Below, in pieces: positions 1-3,723 of a DNA stretch of 5,370 nt. The stretch comes from Cyanobacteria bacterium UBA8803. Lineage in GTDB: Bacteria; Cyanobacteriota; Cyanobacteriia; Cyanobacteriales; Coleofasciculaceae. The translations under genes were made by a program, and so were the position numbers. Below the pieces are notes generated by a model, which was given only the letters and a program-made list of their open reading frames with translations, was not told where the DNA came from and searched no databases. The DNA is taken from positions 1 to 5,370 of the forward strand of contig DNXU01000590.1 in the NCBI GenBank assembly GCA_003505715.1, given 5' to 3'. Each line of letters starts with the position of its first letter. The first letter of the stretch is position 1.

Positions 1-66
1 AACAACCAATAACAAACAACAAACAACAAACAACAAACAACCAACAACTAACAACCAATAACTAAT
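1..66. repeat. Tandem heptamer array (STRR-like), consensus AACNAAY
   Basis: Nine heptamers in perfect register fill positions 4-66: AACCAAT, four copies of AACAAAC (11-38), AACCAAC, AACTAAC, AACCAAT and AACTAAT. Only the fourth base (C, A or T) and the last base (C or T) vary. Bases 1-3 (AAC) fit the end of another unit, so the array probably continues left of the window. It ends 4 bases before the dnaJ ATG and so replaces the usual Shine-Dalgarno region; in mRNA it would give a leader with no G at all. Short tandem heptanucleotide repeats (STRR) are an established feature of filamentous cyanobacterial genomes. A role in dnaJ translation or mRNA folding is inference. Confidence 0.9.
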
Positions 67-70
67 TTCT

Positions 71-1069
71 ATGCAAAACTTCCGGAACTATTACGAGATT
101 TTAGGAATCCCCACAGATGCAACCAGCGAAGAGATTAAGAAAGCGTTCCGGCGGTTAGCGCGGAAGTACCACCCTGATGTTAATCCGGGAGACAAAACCG
201 CAGAAGAAAAGTTTAAAGATATCAACGAGGCTCATGAAGTCCTCTCCGATCCGAGTAGGCGATCGCAATACGATCAGTTCAGCCGATTCTGGCAGAAGAA
301 AGGGTTTAATCGCCAACCTGCTAAAGCCAGCAATTTTACAACCTCTTTCACTCGTAATGGTACTGGTCGCACTTCTAACCAGGACGTAGATTTTCGCCAA
401 TTCAACGATTTTAATAACTTTGTAGAACAACTTATGGGGCGTCGTTCCCCATCCCGTACAGCTACGGCTCCCGAACGGGCTAGCGTTCGGGTCAATTCAT
501 CGGATGCCTTCCGTCCAGGGACGAGCAAAACTGCCTATACTATTGGTTCTCGCCCCGCCCCTAAAGATGTTGAGGCACGACTGACGCTGCCATTGGAAAA
601 AGCCTATGAGGGAGGACTAGAGCGCATTCGCCTCGAAGATGGGCGTTCTTTAGAAGTTGAGTTGCCCGGAGGTATGGTTACCAACCAGCGGATACGACTG
701 AAAGGTCAGGGTATTGCTGGTGGCAGCCTGTTGTTAATTATTACCGTAGCTCCCCATCCCTTCTTTCAACTGGAGGGATCGGATATTGTTTGTCAAGTGC
801 CAGTGACTCCAGCAGAAGCTGTATTGGGTGGGCCGATAGAAGTGCCAACCCTGGATGGCAGAGTGAAAATGAACATTCCGCCAGGAGTGCGAGCAGGTCA
901 GCGGTTGCGCCTTGCTAATAAAGGTTATCCGATCGAGGAAGTACGTGGTGATCAGTTAGTGGAAATTCAAATTGCAGTTCCTAAAAATCCACCGCCATCG
1001 GTGCGGGAGATCTACGAAAAGTTACGCGAGATTGAGAACTTTAATCCGAGGCGGGATTTAGCTATTTAA
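71..1069 (+). CDS. dnaJ: DnaJ-type co-chaperone, class B (no zinc finger)
   Basis: A J-domain protein of 332 residues that would stimulate the ATPase of a DnaK (Hsp70) partner and deliver unfolded clients to it in the cytoplasm. The J domain spans about residues 6-70, with the invariant HPD at 34-36 on the helix II-III loop and the helix IV sequence SDPSRRSQYD. A polar linker rich in N, F, S and R follows (about 71-165) and is less glycine-rich than a classical G/F region. Two C-terminal beta-barrel client-binding domains come next (about 166-233 and 234-305), with the typical HPFFQLEGSDI near 229-239. The CxxCxGxG zinc modules of class A DnaJ are absent; there is one cysteine (241). The C-terminal FNPRRD resembles other cyanobacterial DnaJ proteins of about 330 residues. 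The ATG at 71 has no Shine-Dalgarno and follows the heptamer array directly. A dnaK upstream is common in relatives but lies outside this window. The exact paralogue is uncertain. Confidence 0.93.
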   Translation: MQNFRNYYEILGIPTDATSEEIKKAFRRLARKYHPDVNPGDKTAEEKFKDINEAHEVLSDPSRRSQYDQFSRFWQKKGFNRQPAKASNFTTSFTRNGTGRTSNQDVDFRQFNDFNNFVEQLMGRRSPSRTATAPERASVRVNSSDAFRPGTSKTAYTIGSRPAPKDVEARLTLPLEKAYEGGLERIRLEDGRSLEVELPGGMVTNQRIRLKGQGIAGGSLLLIITVAPHPFFQLEGSDIVCQVPVTPAEAVLGGPIEVPTLDGRVKMNIPPGVRAGQRLRLANKGYPIEEVRGDQLVEIQIAVPKNPPPSVREIYEKLREIENFNPRRDLAI

Positions 1070-1157
1070 CTACAGGTAGGCAGCGTGAGGTACTAAAATA
1101 AAACGTTCCACCGGAATGTCTCTACAATGTGGGTAATCCAACGAAAATTAACCCTAT

Positions 1158-1961
1158 CTATGCCAGACCGTGAATCATAAATACTAAAGTGATAGGAATA
1201 GCAATATAAGCATAAGACCGGAGGTTCATAATTAGGATTGTGCGCCACAGTTCTCTAGAAGACTTGGACAGTACCTGAGCAATACAAAATCCTTCTGAAA
1301 CCAGGCTCATGGCAAAACCGATTGCCAGAAAACATACCACAGCAAGGAGCTGTAGCAGATTAACATAAAACGGCACGTTGGGATCGGGAAAAGCAACACC
1401 TGCTACTGTCGCTGGGTTGATCTGATTAACAATACCAATCAGGATTAAGCTGATTAGGAGAACGCCAAACCAGATTAGTCCCCATACAGCTAGCTCTATC
1501 AATTTCCCGATAAACGGGTATTTATTAAAACAGGGCAAAGCGATGGAGGAAAACAACCTCCTGGAAAAGAAAACTAACAATAAAACAACGAGTCCGAGGA
1601 ATAGGTAACTAATAGCACTATAAGGCAAAGCAGCCAATCCCATAATCACCAGAAAACCAATCGTTACTGAGCAAAGGTTTGCTAAACCGGATAGCAGCAT
1701 TGCTCGTTTTAAGGGCAGATATTCCCGCCGAGCTAAAATCCAGCCTTCTAGAAGTGCGATCGCAATTAATCCTAAACCATAACTGATGAATCCAGCACCC
1801 AAGGGCACTTGTATTAACCAGACTGCCATAGGAGGCCAAGAATTGGCATAAACTGGCTCTGTATTCAGCAGCCAGAGCGCTAGTGTTAACAACAGTAGCT
1901 CGCCAATATGGCATAGCTGGTGTAGTTTATTTACCATATAGCTGATATTAATTGCGGTCAT
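1158..1961 (-). CDS. Polytopic membrane protein of unknown function
   Basis: A 267-residue hydrophobic protein that I cannot assign to a named family. An N-terminal hydrophobic stretch at about 20-38 ends in VYANS and could be a cleavable signal peptide or a first membrane helix. Further hydrophobic segments lie at about 54-73, 86-110, 113-132, 155-178, 200-222 and 247-265, giving six or seven helices. A charged patch after the second segment (E72, R78, R79, E80) is followed by RAMLLSGLANL and a Gly-containing helix, an arrangement that looks conserved-protein-like rather than random. There are no catalytic or ligand motifs. It converges with dnaJ and starts 39 bp after the stop of the GIY-YIG-like gene, so cotranscription with it is plausible. 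The ATG at 1961 and a second ATG at 1937 (residue 9) both lack a Shine-Dalgarno, so the start is uncertain by 8 residues. An HIP1 octamer lies inside at 1756-1763. Confidence 0.8.
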   Translation of the reverse strand: MTAINISYMVNKLHQLCHIGELLLLTLALWLLNTEPVYANSWPPMAVWLIQVPLGAGFISYGLGLIAIALLEGWILARREYLPLKRAMLLSGLANLCSVTIGFLVIMGLAALPYSAISYLFLGLVVLLLVFFSRRLFSSIALPCFNKYPFIGKLIELAVWGLIWFGVLLISLILIGIVNQINPATVAGVAFPDPNVPFYVNLLQLLAVVCFLAIGFAMSLVSEGFCIAQVLSKSSRELWRTILIMNLRSYAYIAIPITLVFMIHGLA

Positions 1962-2000
1962 TATCGGCTGTTTAGTTAGACATAGTAACTCGCGCTTTTC

Positions 2001-2258
2001 CTAGAGGCTATCCGTCAGAAGATCTAGCACGTCCATGCCTACAATATCAGGGTCATTGATTAAATCTTGCTTTAAGTGGAAAGAAAAATGGCGCTTGCCT
2101 CCTTCCCTGTTCCAAACTGCTTGTAAGGTGGCGTTAGGATAGGTGCCACTGTTGAGCTGAGCTAATAGCGGCGGCCACATGCTGCTCACCCGGCTCGCTT
2201 CACCAACAAAGAGCTTTTTTTTGCCGATATGCGCGATCGCGTAAATTTGAGAAGCCAT
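2001..2258 (-). CDS. Small GIY-YIG-fold-like protein with degenerate active site
   Basis: An 85-residue protein that resembles the N-terminal part of GIY-YIG nuclease domains. IYAI at 5-8 corresponds to the GIY strand and LFVG at 16-19 to the YIG strand. SG.YPNATLQAVWNREG at 37-53 matches the (N)G..N..LQ..WN..G helix-turn of the family, and HFSFHL at 57-62 matches the following beta strand. Against I-TevI as I remember it, the first Tyr is kept (Y6), the second is Phe (F17), the catalytic Arg position is Met (M27, with R23 nearby), and the helix carrying the metal-binding Glu is missing because the protein ends about 20 residues after the last strand. Nuclease activity is therefore doubtful; a DNA-binding or structural remnant role is inference. 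It has no clear Shine-Dalgarno. A run of eight A in the coding strand encodes K13-K15. It lies 39 bp upstream of the membrane protein gene on the same strand. Confidence 0.75.
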   Translation of the reverse strand: MASQIYAIAHIGKKKLFVGEASRVSSMWPPLLAQLNSGTYPNATLQAVWNREGGKRHFSFHLKQDLINDPDIVGMDVLDLLTDSL

Positions 2259-2290
2259 AATTCTGATTGCCAGCAGAGGATCGAGGTCAG

Positions 2291-2316
2291 GGAAGCTTGA
2301 GTCTTTAAAGCTTTCC
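2291..2316. repeat. Imperfect inverted repeat upstream of the GIY-YIG-like gene
   Basis: GGAAGCTT (2291-2298) and AAGCTTTCC (2308-2316) pair over 8 bp with one bulged base, around a 9-base loop. It lies between a candidate extended -10 element (2320-2328) and the start of the minus-strand gene at 2258, so it would fall in the 5' untranslated region or at the transcription start. It could be an operator or an RNA hairpin. It could also be the 3' hairpin of the upstream YiaAB-like gene, but there is no T-run after it in the minus-strand direction, which argues against a Rho-independent terminator. Confidence 0.35.
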
Positions 2317-2319
2317 TTG

Positions 2320-2328
2320 GTTATACCA
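2320..2328 (-). promoter_or_regulatory. Candidate extended -10 promoter element
   Basis: Read on the minus strand the bases are TGGTATAAC, an extended -10 (TGn followed by a 5/6 match to TATAAT). No good -35 hexamer stands 16-18 bp upstream, which is tolerated for extended -10 promoters. Transcription would start near 2313 and give a leader of about 55 bases for the GIY-YIG-like gene at 2258. This is a motif match only. Confidence 0.3.
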
Positions 2329-2401
2329 TTTGAGTCTACTATGCCTACCGCTCCTAGTCTTCCCTACCATGAGGTAAAAACAGCCACGTCTTCTGGGCTA
2401 G

Positions 2402-2689
2402 CTATTTTTTTACCTTTAAAGGATGATGTTCCGCCAGTAATTGTTCAACTCTTGCTTCATCAATACGAGATACAATCTGGCTGGACTCATGGATATCCCT
2501 GGTGGTTTTTGCTAAGCTCAAGGTTGAGCCGACGGAAAAGACTAAACCCATACCCATATAACCCTTAATCCAGTTATCCACAGGCAAGTAATTAATGCCA
2601 ACTAACGTTGTACCTATGGAAATAATGAAAGTAGCCCAAGCTTGAAAAACCCAAGCATTACTGTGAACTTGAGATCCTTTTAAACTCAT
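2402..2689 (-). CDS. YiaA/YiaB two-helix family membrane protein
   Basis: A 95-residue protein matching the YiaAB two-helix domain family, whose function is unknown. Residues 12-35 form a first membrane helix (AWVFQAW at 12-18, then a hydrophobic stretch to GINYLP). A short W-I-K-GYM loop follows, and a second helix covers about 43-60. Directly after it comes the family's signature SLAKTTRDIHES (58-69). The C-terminal 25 residues are charged and probably cytoplasmic (EARVEQLLAEHH). The start is well supported: the ATG at 2689 is preceded by a consensus AGGAGG four bases upstream, the only textbook Shine-Dalgarno among the larger genes here. It is flanked by about 140-160 bp of non-coding DNA on each side, so it is probably transcribed alone. 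The family assignment is by motif recognition; the cellular role cannot be stated. Confidence 0.87.
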   Translation of the reverse strand: MSLKGSQVHSNAWVFQAWATFIISIGTTLVGINYLPVDNWIKGYMGMGLVFSVGSTLSLAKTTRDIHESSQIVSRIDEARVEQLLAEHHPLKVKK

Positions 2690-2693
2690 AATG

Positions 2694-2699
2694 CCTCCT
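2694..2699 (-). promoter_or_regulatory. Shine-Dalgarno of the YiaAB-like gene
   Basis: The minus strand reads AGGAGG, then CATT, then ATG. This is a full anti-16S match with a slightly short 4-base spacer, and it fixes the start at 2689. The other large genes in the window have no comparable site. Confidence 0.75.
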
Positions 2700-2770
2700 G
2701 CTCTGTCGGTGGTATGAACCTGTCGTAAATCAATAGGCTGTTCACTACCTATTTACAGTGTCCTGGCAAT

Positions 2771-2845
2771 TGAGCTATAGCTCGGCTCACTATCAATCTC
2801 AGTTTCAAGCTCAGTTTTGAACTCACCGGAATAAGTCGTGGTGAG
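2771..2845. repeat. Cluster of short inverted and direct repeats between the Uma2 and YiaAB genes
   Basis: Three small structures share this gap. GAGCTATAGCTC (2772-2783) is a perfect 12-bp palindrome. CTCAGTTT occurs twice, at 2798-2805 and 2810-2817. CTCACC (2822-2827) pairs with GGTGAG (2840-2845) around a 12-base loop, starting 2 bases past the Uma2 stop codon. The last could be a weak transcript-end hairpin for the Uma2 gene, but there is no T-run downstream on the minus strand. The palindrome could be a regulator site for the YiaAB-like gene. No function is demonstrated. Confidence 0.35.
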
Positions 2846-2847
2846 GG

Positions 2848-3426
2848 CTACCACAGCATCTCTAAATCAATCACAACCTCTGGAAATGCCAGCGGAGCAA
2901 TCTGAGCATTTGCTGCTAAGATTTGCTCTGACTGGTAAGCTTCTGCTTGGGGTTGACGTAAGACTATGAGTTGCCGTCGGTTTATATCTACGATCCAGTA
3001 TTCGGGAATACCTGCCCTGGCGTAGATTTGGGCTTTGCTGGTACGATCAGGTCTCAAAGTTGAGTCAGCAATTTCAATCAGCAGAAAAATATCTTCTGGG
3101 ATTGGGTGGCGATCGCGATAGCGTTGGGCGTCGATGCGGACGATGGCAATATCAGGTTCTGGCTCTGAGTTTGGTGCAATTGCGATCGGTAACTGAGTTC
3201 TAATCCAGGCTTTTCCTGCCAATAGAATAACTAGATTATTCCCAAACGAAGAGGTAGTCGAGGCATGGGGAGGATCTTGAGGCACCATCTCAATAATTTG
3301 TCCGTCTAGCAATTCCACCCGATCGCTCGTCGTCAGAATACCTGCGGCAATCATGCGGTGGTAGTCTTCAACCGTCCAACGCTTGAGGGGAAGCTCAGTA
3401 GTGGAATCAGTGGCAGTCTTTACCAT
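2848..3426 (-). CDS. Uma2 family (DUF820) PD-(D/E)xK nuclease-like protein
   Basis: A member of the Uma2 family, which is greatly expanded in cyanobacteria and has a restriction-endonuclease-like fold; its biological role is unsettled. Numbering here is from the upstream in-frame GTG at 3444 (198 residues); subtract 6 for the ATG start. The N-terminal module WTVEDYHRM (23-31) and RVELLDGQIIEM (42-53, E44) is present. PNSEPEPDIAIV (91-102) holds the first acidic residue D98. LLIEIADST (121-129) supplies E124, and K137 sits in the helix leading to YARAGIPEYWIVD (141-153), the family signature. All PD-(D/E)xK positions are thus present, so the protein may be catalytically competent. The ATG at 3426 gives MVKTATDS and is chosen because family members usually start this close to the WTVEDYH segment; the GTG at 3444 adds six residues. 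Neither has a Shine-Dalgarno. It ends in a short hydrophobic tail and overlaps no other gene. Confidence 0.92.
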   Translation of the reverse strand: MVKTATDSTTELPLKRWTVEDYHRMIAAGILTTSDRVELLDGQIIEMVPQDPPHASTTSSFGNNLVILLAGKAWIRTQLPIAIAPNSEPEPDIAIVRIDAQRYRDRHPIPEDIFLLIEIADSTLRPDRTSKAQIYARAGIPEYWIVDINRRQLIVLRQPQAEAYQSEQILAANAQIAPLAFPEVVIDLEMLW

Positions 3427-3462
3427 ACAGGATTTAGAAGTCACTAAGCTTAGATTAACGCA

Positions 3463-3627
3463 TTAAAAGAAGATGAGGCGATCGCTTAAGATATCCAAGG
3501 ACAGATAGCGCTCGATGAGATAATTAATCCTGGCTCTTGTCTGCAAATAATCAGAACTAGGGGAGCAATAGCCAGCGAGATCGATCGGGGGTTGCGTCTG
3601 AGAGTTAATGGTTGTTAGTGAAGTCAT
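3463..3627 (-). CDS. Possible small protein, 54 residues, unknown
   Basis: An open frame of 54 codons from the ATG at 3627 to TAA at 3463, ending 36 bp before the ATG of the Uma2 gene on the same strand. The protein has a polar, Ser/Thr/Pro-containing first half (DLAGYCSPSSDYL at 16-28) and then an amphipathic, helix-like TRARINYLIERYLSLDILSD (30-49). I do not recognise a family. For: it fills otherwise empty DNA, it has a sensible amino-acid composition, and an in-frame stop lies upstream with only one possible ATG. Against: only a weak AAAAGG two bases before the ATG, its length is within what chance allows, codons 3-8 derive from a heptamer-repeat remnant, and an HIP1 octamer lies within it (3478-3485). 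It could equally be a gene fragment. Confidence 0.35.
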   Translation of the reverse strand: MTSLTTINSQTQPPIDLAGYCSPSSDYLQTRARINYLIERYLSLDILSDRLIFF

Positions 3628-3635
3628 GGCCTTTT

Positions 3636-3643
3636 GGAGGTGA
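3636..3643 (+). promoter_or_regulatory. Consensus Shine-Dalgarno upstream of the PaaK-like gene
   Basis: GGAGGTGA is an eight-base match to the 16S anti-Shine-Dalgarno. It is far too distant (69 bases) to serve the ATG at 3713, but ideally spaced (nine bases after GGAGG) for the GTG at 3650. A complementary TCACCT lies at 3752-3757 inside the main gene and could pair with it; a six-base match of this kind may be chance. Confidence 0.5.
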
Positions 3644-3649
3644 CGTTAA

Positions 3650-3688
3650 GTGCAGTTGGTTTTGGCTAGGGAGTCAACCAGCGGTTAA
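3650..3688 (+). CDS. Candidate 12-codon upstream minicistron
   Basis: GTG at 3650, well placed after the GGAGGTGA at 3636, opens a 12-codon frame (MQLVLARESTSG) that closes at TAA 3686-3688. It is in the same frame as the large ligase gene that starts 24 bases later at 3713. It could be a leader peptide that controls translation of the ligase gene by reinitiation or coupling. It could also be the relic of an originally longer N-terminus cut by a nonsense mutation. The peptide has no attenuator-type run of one amino acid. The evidence is only the ribosome site and spacing. Confidence 0.35.
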   Translation: MQLVLARESTSG

Positions 3689-3703
3689 TCAGCTAGCTGT
3701 CCT

Positions 3704-3723
3704 ATTTCCAGAATGCTGGAAAT
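3704..3723 (+). promoter_or_regulatory. Perfect inverted repeat with the ligase ATG in its loop
   Basis: ATTTCCAG (3704-3711) and CTGGAAAT (3716-3723) are exact reverse complements around a four-base loop AATG, in which ATG (3713-3715) is the annotated start codon of the PaaK-like gene. As RNA it would form an 8-bp hairpin displaying AUG in the tetraloop; as DNA it is a possible operator half-site pair. A ten-base palindrome CAGCTAGCTG (3690-3699) lies just upstream. The inverted repeat is directly visible; its function is inference. Confidence 0.5.

Noticed and set aside
1..66. CRISPR array reading of the repeats at the left edge
   Set aside because: The units are seven bases long and abut without spacers, so this is a simple tandem array.
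155..528. Open frames inside dnaJ on both strands (155-430 minus, 177-389 plus, 274-528 minus)
   Set aside because: They lie wholly within a well-supported J-domain gene, have no ribosome site and their translations look like no protein family.
1106..1116. TTCC-ACC-GGAA hairpin between dnaJ and the convergent membrane protein gene
   Set aside because: Only four base pairs and no adjacent T-run on either strand, so it is too weak to call a terminator; nothing else was seen in the 88-bp gap.
1618..1914. 98-codon open frame inside the membrane protein gene
   Set aside because: Same-strand shadow of a hydrophobic coding sequence with an unconvincing composition.
2317..2568. 83-codon plus-strand frame starting at 2317
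   Set aside because: Mostly antisense to the YiaAB-like gene, which has a family signature and a consensus Shine-Dalgarno; the plus frame has neither.
3516..3524. Plus-strand TGAGATAAT as a promoter for the ligase gene
   Set aside because: The extended -10 is reasonable, but it has no -35, lies nearly 190 bases from the ATG inside the possible small ORF, and similar matches are common in AT-rich stretches.
3649..3677. Minus-strand TTGACT and TGCACT 17 bp apart as a promoter for the 54-residue ORF and Uma2
   Set aside because: The -35 is good, but the -10 matches only three of six bases; not enough to list.
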